Shown: positions 24,611-35,258, numbered from the stretch's first letter. The stretch: 64,000 bases of DNA from Alteromonadaceae bacterium Bs31 (GCA_900177435.1 FXAI01000013.1:1-64000), one strand, 5' to 3'. The notes: generated by a model from the sequence alone, not told the origin. A program made the numbers and translations.

Positions 24611-27163
24611 TTGACTAAGACCAATAAAAGATTCCCCAAAAAAGATCCCCACGCTCGCCGCGAGGCCGAAAAATACGACAATCCCGTTCCCAGTCGGGAG
24701 TTTATCCTCGAACTGCTGGAGCAAAGCCCTGGCCCAATGAGCCACCGAGCGGTGTGCAATGCGCTCAAAGTGGATGACCCCGTGCAGATGGAGGCTTTGC
24801 GTCGCAGGCTGGTGGCGATGGAGCGTGATGGGCAGTTAATGTCTACCCGCAAGGGCGGCTTTGGTCTTATCGATAAGATGGCGCTGGTGCGCGGGCGCGT
24901 GCAGGGGCATAGGGATGGTTTTGGTTTTGTGATTCCCGGCGATGGCTCAAAAGATATCTATCTTACTAATCGTCAAATGCGCAAGGTATTTGATGGCGAT
25001 GAGGTTCTGGTTCGGCCTGGGGCGGAAAATTTTAAGGGGCGGATTGAAGGCACAATAGTGGAGGTGCTTACGCGCAATACGCGTCAGGTGGTCGGGCGTT
25101 TCGTCAATGAGCAGGGGGCCTTTTATGTTCGGCCGGATAACCCCCGTATCGGTCGCGATATTCTGGTTGCGCCGGATAAAACCGCCGGGGCAAAGCCCGG
25201 ACAGATTGTTACTGTGGATATCGTGGTTCAACCAGACCGCCACCAGATGCCAGCGGGTCACATTTCCGAAGTTTTGGGCGAGCACCTGGCGCCCGGTATG
25301 GAGATTGATGTTGCTATTCGCTCCCACGGGATCCCTCATGTCTGGCCTCAGGCTGTTGATGAACAGGTCAAAGACTATACCGGTGAAGTTGCCGAAGCAG
25401 ACAAGCAAGCTCGCATCGATTTAAGAGATCTTCCCTTTGTGACCATCGACGGTGAAGACGCCAGGGATTTTGACGACGCCGTTTTTTGTGAGAAAAAAAG
25501 CTCCGGAGGCTGGCGCTTGTTTGTGGCCATTGCGGATGTTTCTCACTATGTATCTCCAGGTTCTGCATTGGATCAGGAAGCGCAGGCGCGAGGCAACTCG
25601 GTATATTTTCCCGATTTTGTAGTACCCATGCTGCCGGAAGTATTATCCAACGGTTTATGCTCGTTGAACCCCCATGTTGACCGTTTGTGCATGGTCTGTG
25701 AAATGACGATTAGTGCCGCCGGCCGTATTAGTGGGTATAAGTTTTACGAATCGATCATGCACTCTCAGGCGCGGCTTACCTACACCAAGGTTGGCCAGAT
25801 TCTGGACGAACAAGGTAATGCACGCAGTGGTATTCGCAAACAGTACCATGAAGTTCTGCCCCATATTGATGAACTGTTTGAGCTTTACAAAGTACTGCGA
25901 GCTGCCAGGGAGGTGCGCGGCGCTATCGATTTTGAAACCCGCGAGACGCGTATTCTGTTTGATAAAGACAGAAAAATTAAAAAAATTATTCCAACCGAGC
26001 GCAATGAAGCCCACAAAATTATTGAAGAATGCATGCTTGCTGCCAACGTGTGTTCCGCTCGTTTTATCGAGGCGCACGAATTGCCGGGCTTGTACCGTGT
26101 TCACGAGCCACCAAAAGCAGAAAAAATAGACATGGTGTACGAGTTTCTCGCAGAGCTAGGCCTGAAAATGCCTTGGCGCGAGCAGGTTACACCTCAGGAA
26201 TATCAGGCGGTAATGGAAGCTATCGAAGGGCGGCCGGATTTTAATATCATTCAAACGGTATTGTTGCGCAGTATGAATCAGGCAGTTTATCAGCCGGAAA
26301 ATAAAGGTCACTTTGGCCTGGCTTATCCGGCTTATACGCACTTTACTTCGCCTATTCGCCGTTATCCCGATTTGCTTGTGCATAGGGCGATACGAAAAAT
26401 TATTCGCTCGGATATAAAATCTACACGAGTAGCACGCCATCCCGATGCACTGTTATTAAAACCGCAGCAAATTTACCCATATGGTGCTGGCGAAATGGCG
26501 AGCTTCGGTGAGCAGTGCTCATTCACCGAGCGCAGGGCCGATGACGCCACTCGGGATGTTGTCAGTTGGTTGAAATGTGAATTTCTTAAAGATCGCGTTG
26601 GTGAGCAGTACGAGGGTATTGTCAGCGGTGTGACTGGCTTTGGCTTGTTTGTGGAGCTGGTGGAGTTTTATATCGAAGGGCTGGTACACATTACTTCCTT
26701 GCCTCAGGATTATTACCGCTTTGATGCATCTCACCACCGCCTTGTAGGTGAGCGCACGCGGCAGGCTTTTCGCTTGGGCGATGAACTGAAAGTGCAGGTA
26801 GTGCGCGTTGATTTGGATGAGCGAAAAATAGACTTCGAGCTTACCGAGGTAAAGCGTAGCAGAAAAAAAACAAAAGTTACCGGTAAAGCAAAAGCCCTGG
26901 CTGGTGAATACGAAGCGGAAGCGCAGCGCAAGGCGGGAGGGCGTGTGCCGCGAAAGCGCAACAAACAGAGTAGCGTTTCACCAGATGAAAAAGTCGAGCC
27001 AAAGGTCAAAGTGAAGACTAAGGCTAAGGCTAAGGCTAAGAAAAAACCCGGTAAGAAAAAGGCGGGTAACAAGCCCGCCGCTAACAAGAAAGGCGCAAAA
27101 AAATCCAGCAAAAAGCACGAAAAGCGTGTAAAAGCATCCAGCGGGAAAAAGAAGAAAAAGTAG
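24611..27163 (+). CDS. rnr: Ribonuclease R
   Basis: Processive 3-prime to 5-prime exoribonuclease that degrades structured RNA and takes part in rRNA and tmRNA quality control. The start is a TTG at 24611; the next in-frame Met is about 40 codons in, inside the conserved N-terminal winged-helix region, while KKDPHARREAEKYDNPVPSR matches the usual RNase R start. Order: winged helix about residues 20-95, cold-shock domains to about 240, RNB domain from about 265 with the metal-binding DARDFDDAVF near residue 280, S1 domain about 660-745 (YEGIVSGVTGFGLFVEL). A Lys-rich tail of about 100 residues ends SGKKKKK. It is followed 49 bases later by rlmB in the usual order. Confidence 0.96.
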   Translation: MTKTNKRFPKKDPHARREAEKYDNPVPSREFILELLEQSPGPMSHRAVCNALKVDDPVQMEALRRRLVAMERDGQLMSTRKGGFGLIDKMALVRGRVQGHRDGFGFVIPGDGSKDIYLTNRQMRKVFDGDEVLVRPGAENFKGRIEGTIVEVLTRNTRQVVGRFVNEQGAFYVRPDNPRIGRDILVAPDKTAGAKPGQIVTVDIVVQPDRHQMPAGHISEVLGEHLAPGMEIDVAIRSHGIPHVWPQAVDEQVKDYTGEVAEADKQARIDLRDLPFVTIDGEDARDFDDAVFCEKKSSGGWRLFVAIADVSHYVSPGSALDQEAQARGNSVYFPDFVVPMLPEVLSNGLCSLNPHVDRLCMVCEMTISAAGRISGYKFYESIMHSQARLTYTKVGQILDEQGNARSGIRKQYHEVLPHIDELFELYKVLRAAREVRGAIDFETRETRILFDKDRKIKKIIPTERNEAHKIIEECMLAANVCSARFIEAHELPGLYRVHEPPKAEKIDMVYEFLAELGLKMPWREQVTPQEYQAVMEAIEGRPDFNIIQTVLLRSMNQAVYQPENKGHFGLAYPAYTHFTSPIRRYPDLLVHRAIRKIIRSDIKSTRVARHPDALLLKPQQIYPYGAGEMASFGEQCSFTERRADDATRDVVSWLKCEFLKDRVGEQYEGIVSGVTGFGLFVELVEFYIEGLVHITSLPQDYYRFDASHHRLVGERTRQAFRLGDELKVQVVRVDLDERKIDFELTEVKRSRKKTKVTGKAKALAGEYEAEAQRKAGGRVPRKRNKQSSVSPDEKVEPKVKVKTKAKAKAKKKPGKKKAGNKPAANKKGAKKSSKKHEKRVKASSGKKKKK

Positions 27164-27212
27164 CGTGTTGCCATTGAGCAGCGTTTAAGTACAAGCATTT
27201 GAAAAGTAAAAA

Positions 27213-27956
27213 ATGAAAACAGAACAAGTATTTGGCATGCACGCCGTTCAATCATTGATTAAAAGTGCACCGCAGCGTATTTGCGAATTGCTGGTGGTAA
27301 AAGGCCGGCAGGACCAGCGCGTTAAGAAAATCCTGGATGCGGCACAGAAGCACCAGATCAAGCCACGCTTTGTTGAGCGCGCAGAGTTGGATGGTCTGTG
27401 TGACGGCAGCCACCAAGGTGTGCTGGTGCTCGCTCAACCAGGCAAGCACTACGATGAAAAAGCCTTGCTGGAGCTGGTGGAGCAGACCGATCGGGACCCT
27501 TTCATACTGGTGCTCGACGGGGTAACCGACCCACATAACCTGGGAGCCTGCATGCGCTCAGCCGATGCTGCAGGTGTGCATGCGGTGGTGATTCCAAAGG
27601 ACAACTCCGCCAGCCTTAACGAAGCCGCTAGAAAGGTGGCTTGTGGAGCCGCCGAGACCGTGCCGCTGGTGGTGGTTACTAACCTTGCGAGGACGCTAAA
27701 ACAGCTGCAGCAGAAGGGCCTGTGGATTGCCGGTGCCGCTGGTGAGGCCGAACAAAGCATCTATCAGGCAAACTTAACCGGCCCTCGGGTAGTTGTGATG
27801 GGGGCGGAGGGTGAAGGCATGCGCCGCCTTACACGAGAGACTTGCGACGAGCTGGTTAAAATTCCCATGCAGGGAAGTGTTTCCAGTCTTAATGTGAGCG
27901 TTGCTACTGGCATTTTATTATTCGAAGTGCTGCGGCAGCGGGATATGCCCCGTTAG
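27213..27956 (+). CDS. rlmB: 23S rRNA (guanosine2251-2-prime-O)-methyltransferase RlmB
   Basis: SPOUT-class methyltransferase that methylates the ribose of G2251 in the peptidyl-transferase P loop, using SAM. The N-terminal substrate-binding domain starts VFGMHAVQSLIKS. The C-terminal knotted domain has motif 1 DPHNLGACMRSADAAG (residues about 106-121), motif 2 VVMGAEGEGMRRL and motif 3 IPMQGSVSSLNVSVATGILLFE. Length 247 is normal. It is probably co-transcribed with rnr, which it follows by 49 bases. Its own ribosome site is weak (A-rich). Confidence 0.96.
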   Translation: MKTEQVFGMHAVQSLIKSAPQRICELLVVKGRQDQRVKKILDAAQKHQIKPRFVERAELDGLCDGSHQGVLVLAQPGKHYDEKALLELVEQTDRDPFILVLDGVTDPHNLGACMRSADAAGVHAVVIPKDNSASLNEAARKVACGAAETVPLVVVTNLARTLKQLQQKGLWIAGAAGEAEQSIYQANLTGPRVVVMGAEGEGMRRLTRETCDELVKIPMQGSVSSLNVSVATGILLFEVLRQRDMPR

Positions 27957-27968
27957 TGTCTTTGCTGC

Positions 27969-27997
27969 TTGCATCTTACGCAGCTTCTGCTTACAAT
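27969..27997 (+). promoter_or_regulatory. Candidate promoter of the rpsF operon
   Basis: TTGCAT (27969-27974) and TACAAT (27992-27997) are 17 bases apart, and a GC-rich discriminator CCGCGCCCC follows. That discriminator is typical of stringently controlled ribosomal promoters. The start would be near 28004, about 100 bases before rpsF. Confidence 0.55.
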
Positions 27998-28010
27998 CCG
28001 CGCCCCAAAA

Positions 28011-28078
28011 CCCTCTGAGTGCTTGAAATTTGGGCGCTCTACTCCTTGCTTCACCACTACTCATCCAAGAGCAGAGGG
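28011..28078 (+). promoter_or_regulatory. Leader hairpin before rpsF, possible S6:S18 autoregulatory site
   Basis: CCCTCTG (28011-28017) pairs with CAGAGGG (28072-28078), with an inner CTTG/CAAG pairing and a large internal region. In many bacteria the S6:S18 complex binds the rpsF leader to repress its own synthesis. The structure here is visible, but the match to that motif is not established. Confidence 0.4.
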
Positions 28079-28103
28079 AAGCTTAAACCCGTAAGGAGCA
28101 ACA

Positions 28104-28601
28104 ATGCGACATTACGAAATTGTGTTCCTGGTCCACCCTGACCAGAGTGAACAGGTGCCCGGTATGATCGAGCGCTACACTTCTACCGTTAAAGACAGCG
28201 GCGGAACTGTGCATCGCTTGGAAGACTGGGGCCGTCGTCAAATGGCTTACTCCATCAACAAAATTCACAAAGCACACTACGTGCTGATGAATGTTGAGTG
28301 TGGTAACGAAGCCATCGACGAGCTTACCACTAACTTCCGCTACAACGATGCCGTGCTGAGAAACATGGTTATCCGTTGCGACGAAGCCGTTACTGAAGAG
28401 TCCCACATTCAGAAAGCTGAGAAAGAAAACCGCGAACGCAAAAACCGCGCTGAGCGCCGTGCTGCTGAAGCCGCCGCTGAAGAAGAGGCACGCAGGGAAG
28501 TAAAAGCTGCTGCGGAACAAAGCCCAGCAGAAGAACCCGCTGAAGTTGCTGCGCCTGAAGCAGAAGCCGCCAGCGAAGCTACTGACGGTGAGGAGAAATA
28601 A
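28104..28601 (+). CDS. rpsF: 30S ribosomal protein S6
   Basis: Small-subunit protein that binds 16S rRNA as a dimer with S18 on the platform. The first 95 residues match S6: [18 protein letters not shown], the [16 protein letters not shown] motif, and the C-terminal strand [14 protein letters not shown] further 65-residue acidic/alanine-rich tail ([17 protein letters not shown]...) makes it longer (165 residues) than the 131-135 of E. coli. E. coli S6 also has a variable acidic tail, which can be glutamylated. TAAGGAG lies six bases before the ATG. It is first in an operon with rpsR, a DUF2232 gene and rplI. Confidence 0.97.
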   Translation: MRHYEIVFLVHPDQSEQVPGMIERYTSTVKDSGGTVHRLEDWGRRQMAYSINKIHKAHYVLMNVECGNEAIDELTTNFRYNDAVLRNMVIRCDEAVTEESHIQKAEKENRERKNRAERRAAEAAAEEEARREVKAAAEQSPAEEPAEVAAPEAEAASEATDGEEK

Positions 28602-28603
28602 CA

Positions 28604-28831
28604 ATGGCTAGATTTTTTAGACGACGCAAGTTCTGCCGTTTCACCGCTGAAGGCGTGAAGCAAATTGACTATAAAGATCTGGATACCTTGAAAGCCTACG
28701 TTTCTGAAACCGGCAAGATTGTACCCAGCCGTATTACCGGAACTAAAGCAAGGTATCAGCGCCAGTTGGCGACTGCGATCAAGCGCGCGCGTTATGTGGC
28801 TCTTTTGCCGTATACCGACTCGCACGAGTAA
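28604..28831 (+). CDS. rpsR: 30S ribosomal protein S18
   Basis: 75-residue partner of S6 on the 30S platform. Sequence features are those of S18: [37 protein letters not shown], and the C-terminal [21 protein letters not shown]. It begins two bases after the rpsF stop, with its ribosome site (GAGGAG) inside the end of rpsF, which suggests translational coupling. Confidence 0.98.
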   Translation: MARFFRRRKFCRFTAEGVKQIDYKDLDTLKAYVSETGKIVPSRITGTKARYQRQLATAIKRARYVALLPYTDSHE

Positions 28832-28867
28832 TTTAAACGTAATTAATCCAAAAGGGCCGAAAAGCCG

Positions 28868-29737
28868 ATGATGCGCACGCTTGCTGAATTTACGATGCGT
28901 GGGCGCATGTATGCGATGCTGATGGTTCTGGTGGGAAGCGTTATCCCACCGCTGGCACTGTTCACACCGGCTGCTATCAGCCTGGTGACCCTGAGAAAGG
29001 GGTGGCAAGAGGGCATTTTGCTTTCTGTGGCTGCAGTAGTGCTAATGGCTGCGCTGTTTTCAGTCAACAACGTTGGTGCTTTCGTTCTTTATGTGAGTAC
29101 CGGGACAGTTTTTGTAGCCTTTAGTGTGGCTGCAATACTGCGCTACACCGTGAGTTGGCAGGCAACCCTTGCGGCGCTGGTGGCATGTAGCATGCTGGTG
29201 TCGATAGTCGCCTCGCTTGCTGTAGAGAACCCTTTGGAGAGTTTGTTGAGCTCCTACCAGGTGGTTCTGGACCAGCAGCCGGCCGAGGTAAAAGCCGAAA
29301 TGGAAGCGGCCTTGCAGGGCATCAATGCGAAAACCCTGGCAGGTGCGATAGCATTCTCAACCTGTGTTTTCACCTTGTTGGGGCTGCTACTGGGGCGCTT
29401 ATGGCAGGCAGTGCTGTATAACCCTGGTGGCTTGCGCGAAGAGCTGCATATGTTGCGCTTATCCATGCCTTTGGCGATGGCCTGTATGCTGGGCTATTTC
29501 TACTGTCAGTGGGCCGGGGAGCACTACCTGTATTGGCAAATGCTCTTTTTAATGCCCCCTGTGGTGGCCGCACTTGGTTTTGTCCACTGGTTTGTGGCAG
29601 CGAAGTCGCTGGGCAGAGCGCCACTTGTTGTGCTCTATCTTGCACTGCCATTGATAGGCGTTTTTCTGGCTCTTATTGGCCTGTCTGACGTGTGGATTGA
29701 TTACAGAAAGAGATTTAATTTACAGCCTAAAGGCTGA
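28868..29737 (+). CDS. DUF2232 (YybS-like) membrane protein
   Basis: A 289-residue polytopic membrane protein of unknown function, with about seven to eight hydrophobic helices over its whole length (for example [49 protein letters not shown]). Proteins of this family regularly sit between rpsR and rplI in Pseudomonas-like genomes, as here. Two ATG codons in a row (28868 and 28871) are possible starts. It is probably transcribed with the ribosomal genes, and it ends 19 bases before rplI. Confidence 0.75.
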   Translation: MMRTLAEFTMRGRMYAMLMVLVGSVIPPLALFTPAAISLVTLRKGWQEGILLSVAAVVLMAALFSVNNVGAFVLYVSTGTVFVAFSVAAILRYTVSWQATLAALVACSMLVSIVASLAVENPLESLLSSYQVVLDQQPAEVKAEMEAALQGINAKTLAGAIAFSTCVFTLLGLLLGRLWQAVLYNPGGLREELHMLRLSMPLAMACMLGYFYCQWAGEHYLYWQMLFLMPPVVAALGFVHWFVAAKSLGRAPLVVLYLALPLIGVFLALIGLSDVWIDYRKRFNLQPKG

Positions 29738-29756
29738 AACATTAGAGGAAACCGAG

Positions 29757-30206
29757 ATGGAAGTTATTCTGCTCGAAAAAGTTGGCAAATTGGGAACCGT
29801 TGGTGACAAGGTTAACGTTAAGGCTGGTTATGGCCGCAACTACTTGGTGCCATCAGGCAAAGCGATTTCTGCATCAGAAAAAAACGTGTCTGAGTTTGAA
29901 GCACGTCGCGCTGAGCTGGAAGCCGCTGCTGAAGACCGTAAAACAGCCGCTGAAGGCCGCGCCAAGCTGCTTGAAGCGAAAGGCGAATTCACCATTACTG
30001 CGAAAGCAGGGGATGAAGGCAAGCTGTTTGGCTCAATCGGTGCCCGTGATATCGCCAATGCGATCACAGAAGCGGGTGTTGACGTGTCCAAGTCTGAAGT
30101 GAAGCTGCCGCAAGGCACTTTGCGTGAAGTCGGTGAATATGAGGTTGATATTCAACTTCACGTTGACGTGACCCACGTTATTAAGCTGATCATCGAATCC
30201 GAGTAA
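29757..30206 (+). CDS. rplI: 50S ribosomal protein L9
   Basis: 149-residue large-subunit protein that binds 23S rRNA near the L1 stalk. It has the L9 start [17 protein letters not shown] and the signature [13 protein letters not shown], a long connecting helix (residues about 41-75), then the C-terminal domain with [13 protein letters not shown] and VEVDIQLH-like strands. I chose the ATG at 29757, with GAGGA nine bases upstream. The open frame extends further upstream into the end of the preceding membrane-protein gene but has no L9 sequence. A strong terminator follows. Confidence 0.97.
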   Translation: MEVILLEKVGKLGTVGDKVNVKAGYGRNYLVPSGKAISASEKNVSEFEARRAELEAAAEDRKTAAEGRAKLLEAKGEFTITAKAGDEGKLFGSIGARDIANAITEAGVDVSKSEVKLPQGTLREVGEYEVDIQLHVDVTHVIKLIIESE

Positions 30207-30250
30207 TTGCTGGCTGTGCTTGCTCACAGCTTGGCGATACCGATAAAGTA

Positions 30251-30296
30251 GGCGTAGTTTAACGCAGCGGGAGCTGTATTGAACTGCGCCTTTTTT
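30251..30296 (+). terminator. Terminator of the rpsF-rplI operon
   Basis: A twelve-base stem (30251-30262 with 30279-30290, including two G-U pairs) encloses a small CAGC/GCTG hairpin and is followed by TTTTTT. Confidence 0.75.
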
Positions 30297-30315
30297 CGTC
30301 TAAAAGAAAGCCACT

Positions 30316-31722
30316 ATGTCCGAAACCACTGCAGAGTTAAGCGCGGATACTCCCTTGGGGCCTGTTGGCCTTGGCGAGCACGGCAGCGTTTTACCTCATT
30401 CTCTCGAGGCTGAGCAATCGGTGCTGGGTGGGCTTATGCAGGACGCTTCCGCCTTCGACTCCGTGGCCGAGGTGGTATCTGAGCAGGATTTTTACAAATC
30501 GGCCCACCGGAAAGTTTACCGCGCCATGCTGGTTCAGGTTGAGCGTGAGCAGCCCCTCGATGTAATTACCCTCTCTGAACATTTGCAGCAGTCAGACGAA
30601 CTGGAATCTGTTGGTGGGCTGGATTACCTTGCAGACCTCGCAACCAATGTGCCCAGCAGCGCTAACGTCGTTGCTTATGCCCGCATTGTTCGTGAGCGTG
30701 CAACCTTGCGGCAGTTGATTTCTGCGGCAACCGAAATTAGTCGCGCCAGTTTTAACCCCGCAGGCTTGGCCTCTGACGATTTGCTGCAGATGGCCGAAAA
30801 GAAAGTGCTGGAGATAGCCGAGGAGCGCCCCAAGGAAGGTGGTTTCGAAGATGTAAACGCGCTACTCAAACGAACAGCAGACAAGATTGACGAGTTGGTT
30901 AAGTCGGATTCCGATATCACCGGTCTTACCACAGGCCTTACAGAGCTGGATGAAAAAACCTCGGGTTGGCAGCCTGGTGAATTGATCGTACTTGCGGCAA
31001 GACCCTCTATGGGTAAGACAGCACTGGCACTCAATTTCGTGGAATCCGCTGTTTTCAGTCAGCAAAAGCCGGTGCTGGTGTTCAGCCTGGAGATGCCGGC
31101 GGACTCATTGGTGATGCGGATGATTTCCTCCGTGGGGCGCATTGATCAGGGAGCCTTGCGTAACGGCAACCTGGATATGGAAGACCTTCATCGCTTGGAG
31201 CCCACCTTCCGCAAATTAAAAGACAAAAAATTGTTTATCGATGATACCGCCGGCCTTACGCCGAATGAAGTGCGGGCCCGCGTGCGTCGTATTGCCCGGG
31301 AGTACGGCAACCCGGCAATGATAATGATCGACTATTTGCAGTTGATGCAGGTAGCAGGGCATACGGAGGGGCGAACCCAGGAAATTTCCGAGATATCCCG
31401 GTCTATGAAGGCTCTGGCAAAGGAATACGACTGCCCTGTAATCGCGCTTTCGCAGCTTAACCGGGGCGTGGAACAGCGGCCCAACAAGCGGCCGATGAAC
31501 TCCGACCTGAGGGAATCCGGTGCCATCGAGCAGGATGCCGATGTCATCCTGTTTATCTATCGCGATGAGTATTACAACGAAGAGAGTAACGACAAAGGTA
31601 TAGCCGAGCTGATTATTGGCAAGCAGCGTAATGGCGAGATCGGTACCTGCAGAGCTGCCTTTGTGGGCAAGTTTACACGCTTCGACAACCTTTCTCCGGA
31701 GTACTTTTCTCAGCAGGATTAA
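30316..31722 (+). CDS. dnaB: Replicative DNA helicase DnaB
   Basis: Hexameric 5-prime to 3-prime helicase of the replication fork. N-terminal domain: PHSLEAEQSVLGGLM and the FYKSAHRKVYRAM helices. RecA-like ATPase domain with Walker A ARPSMGKTALALN (near residue 235), Walker B in PAMIMIDYLQLMQ, then SQLNRGVEQRPNKRPMNSDLRESGAIEQDAD and the arginine-finger region. 468 residues, standard. The ATG lies 20 bases past the rplI terminator. Location next to rplI is the usual gammaproteobacterial order. No intein is present. Confidence 0.98.
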   Translation: MSETTAELSADTPLGPVGLGEHGSVLPHSLEAEQSVLGGLMQDASAFDSVAEVVSEQDFYKSAHRKVYRAMLVQVEREQPLDVITLSEHLQQSDELESVGGLDYLADLATNVPSSANVVAYARIVRERATLRQLISAATEISRASFNPAGLASDDLLQMAEKKVLEIAEERPKEGGFEDVNALLKRTADKIDELVKSDSDITGLTTGLTELDEKTSGWQPGELIVLAARPSMGKTALALNFVESAVFSQQKPVLVFSLEMPADSLVMRMISSVGRIDQGALRNGNLDMEDLHRLEPTFRKLKDKKLFIDDTAGLTPNEVRARVRRIAREYGNPAMIMIDYLQLMQVAGHTEGRTQEISEISRSMKALAKEYDCPVIALSQLNRGVEQRPNKRPMNSDLRESGAIEQDADVILFIYRDEYYNEESNDKGIAELIIGKQRNGEIGTCRAAFVGKFTRFDNLSPEYFSQQD

Positions 31723-31794
31723 GCGTTGGCGCTCTTGCCGCTGCTGCCTTGCAAAGGTATTATCCCGGCCCCAATTTGAAGCTAAACTCCCCCT

Positions 31795-32652
31795 ATGGAA
31801 CTACTTCATCACATCAAAAGCATTCGCAAAGCCCTCAAAAAAGCGCGGCAAGAAGGGAAAACCATAGGTTTTGTACCTACCATGGGTAATCTTCACAATG
31901 CTCACCTGGCTCTGGTAACGCAGGCCCAGGCGTTGTGCGATGTGGTGGTGGTGAGTATATTCGTGAACCGCATGCAGTTTGGCCTGAACGAAGACTGGGA
32001 CAAGTACCCGCGCACGCTGGAGCAAGATAGCCAGAAACTGAGAGGGGTGGGCTGCGACTACCTCTTTTGCCCAGAGGAGAGTGAGGTCTACCCCAATGGG
32101 ATGGATGCGCAAACACGAGTGATCGTACCTTCCATGGCAAAAGTACTGTGCGGAGCCAGCAGACCGGGCCACTTTGAAGGAGTAACCACGGTAGTCAGCA
32201 AGCTGTTCAATATTGTTCAGCCAGATATTGCCGTGTTTGGTATAAAGGATTACCAGCAGTTGGCTATAATACGCCGCATGGTTGAAGACCTGTGCATGCC
32301 GGTGGAGCTTGTTGCCGGTGAAATTGTACGGGAGGCCGACGGCTTGGCGATGAGCTCTCGCAATGGGTTTATCACGGCAGATGAGCGACCCCGGGCGAAC
32401 CAGCTTAATCGTTCTCTGAACTGGATAAAGTCTAAGATAGAGTCGGGAGAGCGGGATTTCCTGCGTTTGGAGGCCGAGGCGAAAGCGCAGATGAGTGAGG
32501 CTGGGTTCCGGGCGGACTACGTGTCCGTATGTAACGGCAAAACCCTGGAACCCGCAGCAGCGGATGACTTGAACTTATGCGTGCTGGGTGCCATGTATAC
32601 TCAGAGTGCAAGATTAATCGATAATGTCTCGCTGACACTTGGCGAGGCTTGA
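31795..32652 (+). CDS. panC: Pantothenate synthetase
   Basis: ATP-dependent ligase joining pantoate and beta-alanine to give pantothenate (vitamin B5), for coenzyme A. Family motifs: [10 protein letters not shown] near residue 28, [19 protein letters not shown], the [19 protein letters not shown] segment, [16 protein letters not shown] and AMSSRNGF. 285 residues, normal. It ends 12 bases before panD, so the two form an operon making beta-alanine and then pantothenate. The usual panB is not adjacent. Confidence 0.96.
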   Translation: MELLHHIKSIRKALKKARQEGKTIGFVPTMGNLHNAHLALVTQAQALCDVVVVSIFVNRMQFGLNEDWDKYPRTLEQDSQKLRGVGCDYLFCPEESEVYPNGMDAQTRVIVPSMAKVLCGASRPGHFEGVTTVVSKLFNIVQPDIAVFGIKDYQQLAIIRRMVEDLCMPVELVAGEIVREADGLAMSSRNGFITADERPRANQLNRSLNWIKSKIESGERDFLRLEAEAKAQMSEAGFRADYVSVCNGKTLEPAAADDLNLCVLGAMYTQSARLIDNVSLTLGEA

Positions 32653-32664
32653 AGAGGCAGATTT

Positions 32665-33045
32665 ATGCAAATTACGCTGTTAAAAGGTAAATTGCACATG
32701 GCTTGTGTGACGCAGGCAGAATTGTGGTACGACGGCTCCTGCGCGATAGATGCCGATCTGGTGAAACTTGCTGGTTTACGTGAGTTTGAGCAGATCGATA
32801 TCTACAATGTGGACAATGGCGAGCGCTTTTCCACTTATGTGATTCTCGCAGAAGCGGGTTCTCGCACCATTTCCATGAATGGTGCTGCAGCGCGGCGCGT
32901 GCAGGTTGGCGACCGCATCATTATTGCTGCTTACGGCCAGATGGAAGAAGCTGAAGCGGAGGGCTTTAAGCCCAAGCTGGTGTACCTCAATCAAGACAAC
33001 TCCGTGGACAGAACCACCAATACGATACCTGTACAGGTGGCCTAG
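32665..33045 (+). CDS. panD: Aspartate 1-decarboxylase, pyruvoyl type
   Basis: Makes beta-alanine from aspartate. The proenzyme self-cleaves between Gly24 and Ser25 in WYDGSCAID, turning Ser25 into the pyruvoyl cofactor. Tyr58 region [22 protein letters not shown] and [10 protein letters not shown] match the family; 126 residues, as in E. coli. The ribosome site is GAGG eight bases before the ATG. Second gene of panC-panD. Confidence 0.96.
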   Translation: MQITLLKGKLHMACVTQAELWYDGSCAIDADLVKLAGLREFEQIDIYNVDNGERFSTYVILAEAGSRTISMNGAAARRVQVGDRIIIAAYGQMEEAEAEGFKPKLVYLNQDNSVDRTTNTIPVQVA

Positions 33046-33070
33046 CAGATTCGTAGCAGACATGGGTGTC

Positions 33071-33110
33071 AAAAATAAAGCCTTGTTTTTATAAAGGTTT
33101 ATTTGTATTT
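33071..33110 (+). terminator. AT-rich terminator after panC-panD
   Basis: AAATAAA (33073-33079) and CCTT (33081-33084) pair with AAGG (33094-33097) and TTTATTT (33098-33104), with one bulged G, and T-rich sequence follows. Confidence 0.5.
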
Positions 33111-33323
33111 GATCTAGCTCAGCTTTCTATTTGCGCCACCTCAACCAAAGTAGAATTCCCTTCCCCCAATTGTGTCTGCTAATCTGCAAACACGTTATGA
33201 TGGATTCCGCATGACGCTTTGCAGCAATTGCGTGGCTATCCAAACTCTCTATCAATAAAACAATAATTATCTGCTGTAAGCCTTGCGCTTAATACGCCAA
33301 AAAAAAGTTAATGGAGCCTATCT

Positions 33324-35258
33324 ATGTCTGACAATTTGTATGCTGTACCTGAGGCTATTGCCGCTAACGCACACATTACTAAAGAAAAATATGACGAGAT
33401 GTATGCGCAATCAATTGCTGATCCAGCCGGTTTTTGGTCAGCACAGGCGGAAGAGTTTTTAACATGGGATCAAAAATGGGAAAGCGTTCGCAAGTTCGAC
33501 TTTCACAAAGGTGAAGCGAGCTGGTTTGAAGGGGGCAAGCTAAACGTTTCCTATAACTGTATTGACAGGCATCTGGAAACCCGAGGTGATCAGGTTGCGA
33601 TCATCTGGGAAGGCGATGACCCGAACGAAGATCTTAAAATCACTTATAAAGAGCTGCATGAAAAGGTGTGCAAGCTCGCAAACGTCTATAAAAATCGTGG
33701 CGTAAAAAAGGGGGATAGAGTTTGTATCTACCTGCCAATGATTCCCGAAGCCGCCTACGCCATGTTGGCCTGTGCGCGTATCGGTGCTATCCACTCAATT
33801 GTTTTTGGCGGATTCTCCCCGGAAGCCTTAAAAGACCGTATTCAAAATTCTGACTGCAAGGTTGTTATTACGTCTGACGAAAGCCTTCGCGGTGGTCGCA
33901 AGGTGCCATTGAAAGCCAACGCGGATAAAGCCGTAGATGCCTGCCCTAATGTAAGCAGCGTGATAGTCGTTCAGCGCACAGGTGGTGATATTGCCTGGAA
34001 TGCCGATCGCGACGTTTGGTATCACGAGATGATGGATGAGGTGAGCGCAGACTGCCCCGCTGAATCCATGGACGCAGAAGATCCGCTGTTCATCCTCTAT
34101 ACCTCTGGCTCAACAGGTAAACCTAAAGGTGTACTTCATTGTTCCGGCGGCTATTTGTTGCAGGCGGCGATGACCCATAAATACGTGTTCGACTACCAGG
34201 AAGGGGAAGTTTACTGGTGTACCGCCGATGTAGGCTGGGTGACTGGCCACTCCTATATCGTATATGGCCCACTGGCGAATGGTGCCACTACGCTGATGTT
34301 CGAAGGAGTACCCACCTATCCCGATGCTTCTCGTTGCTGGCAGGTGGTGGATAAACACAATGTGGCAAGTTTTTATACCGCACCTACTGCCATTCGCGCG
34401 CTGATGGGGCAGGGCGATGAGTTTGTTACTCGTTGTTCGCGCAAGTCTCTGCGCATACTCGGTTCTGTCGGTGAGCCTATCAACCCGGAAGCCTGGGAGT
34501 GGTACTACAAGGTGGTTGGCGATAGCCGCTGCCCGATAATGGACACATGGTGGCAAACAGAAACGGGTGCTCACATGCTTACTCCTTTCCCCGGAGCCAC
34601 CGCCCTTAAGCCCGGCTCTGCAACCAACCCCTTCTTTGGTGTTGAGCCCGCCTTGCTGGATGCGGAAGGCAAGGAAATCGAAGGCGTTGGCGAGGGCAGC
34701 CTGGTAATAAAAGCTTCCTGGCCCAGCCAGATACGCACTGTATTTGGCGATCATGACCGGCTGGTGCAAACCTACTTCTCCACCTTCCCGGGTTATTATT
34801 TCACCGGTGATGGCGCAAAGCGTGACGAAGACGGTTACTACTGGATTACCGGCCGCGTGGACGATGTAATCAATGTTTCCGGTCACCGCATGGGTACGGC
34901 AGAGGTGGAGAGCGCACTGGTGCTGCACGAGAAGGTTGCCGAAGCGGCGGTTGTGGGATATCCCCATGACATCAAAGGGCAGGGCATATATGCCTATGTG
35001 ACGCTTATGTCTGGCGAAGACCCCAGTGATGAGCTGATGAAAGAGTTGGTTAAATTGTGTGTAAAAGAAATCGGGCCTATAGCAAAGCCGGATATCATTC
35101 AGTGGGCGCCGGGTCTTCCCAAGACAAGATCTGGTAAAATTATGCGCAGAATACTTCGTAAGATTGCCGCTAATGAAACAGAGGCGCTTGGTGATACCTC
35201 GACACTCGCCGATCCGAGCGTGGTTGATGAACTCATCAACAATCGAGCAAACAAGTAG
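33324..35258 (+). CDS. acs: Acetyl-CoA synthetase (AMP-forming)
   Basis: Activates acetate with ATP and CoA. It suits growth on acetate released from acetylated hemicellulose as well as overflow acetate. 644 residues with the adenylation motif [14 protein letters not shown] (near residue 263), the [16 protein letters not shown] segment, and the hinge and C-terminal [31 protein letters not shown]. The conserved Lys605 in TRSGKIMRR is the site where acetylation by Pat-type enzymes inactivates the family. AATGGAG-like ribosome site before the ATG. The 278-base upstream stretch likely holds the promoter, but no clear box or CRP site stands out. Confidence 0.97.
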   Translation: MSDNLYAVPEAIAANAHITKEKYDEMYAQSIADPAGFWSAQAEEFLTWDQKWESVRKFDFHKGEASWFEGGKLNVSYNCIDRHLETRGDQVAIIWEGDDPNEDLKITYKELHEKVCKLANVYKNRGVKKGDRVCIYLPMIPEAAYAMLACARIGAIHSIVFGGFSPEALKDRIQNSDCKVVITSDESLRGGRKVPLKANADKAVDACPNVSSVIVVQRTGGDIAWNADRDVWYHEMMDEVSADCPAESMDAEDPLFILYTSGSTGKPKGVLHCSGGYLLQAAMTHKYVFDYQEGEVYWCTADVGWVTGHSYIVYGPLANGATTLMFEGVPTYPDASRCWQVVDKHNVASFYTAPTAIRALMGQGDEFVTRCSRKSLRILGSVGEPINPEAWEWYYKVVGDSRCPIMDTWWQTETGAHMLTPFPGATALKPGSATNPFFGVEPALLDAEGKEIEGVGEGSLVIKASWPSQIRTVFGDHDRLVQTYFSTFPGYYFTGDGAKRDEDGYYWITGRVDDVINVSGHRMGTAEVESALVLHEKVAEAAVVGYPHDIKGQGIYAYVTLMSGEDPSDELMKELVKLCVKEIGPIAKPDIIQWAPGLPKTRSGKIMRRILRKIAANETEALGDTSTLADPSVVDELINNRANK

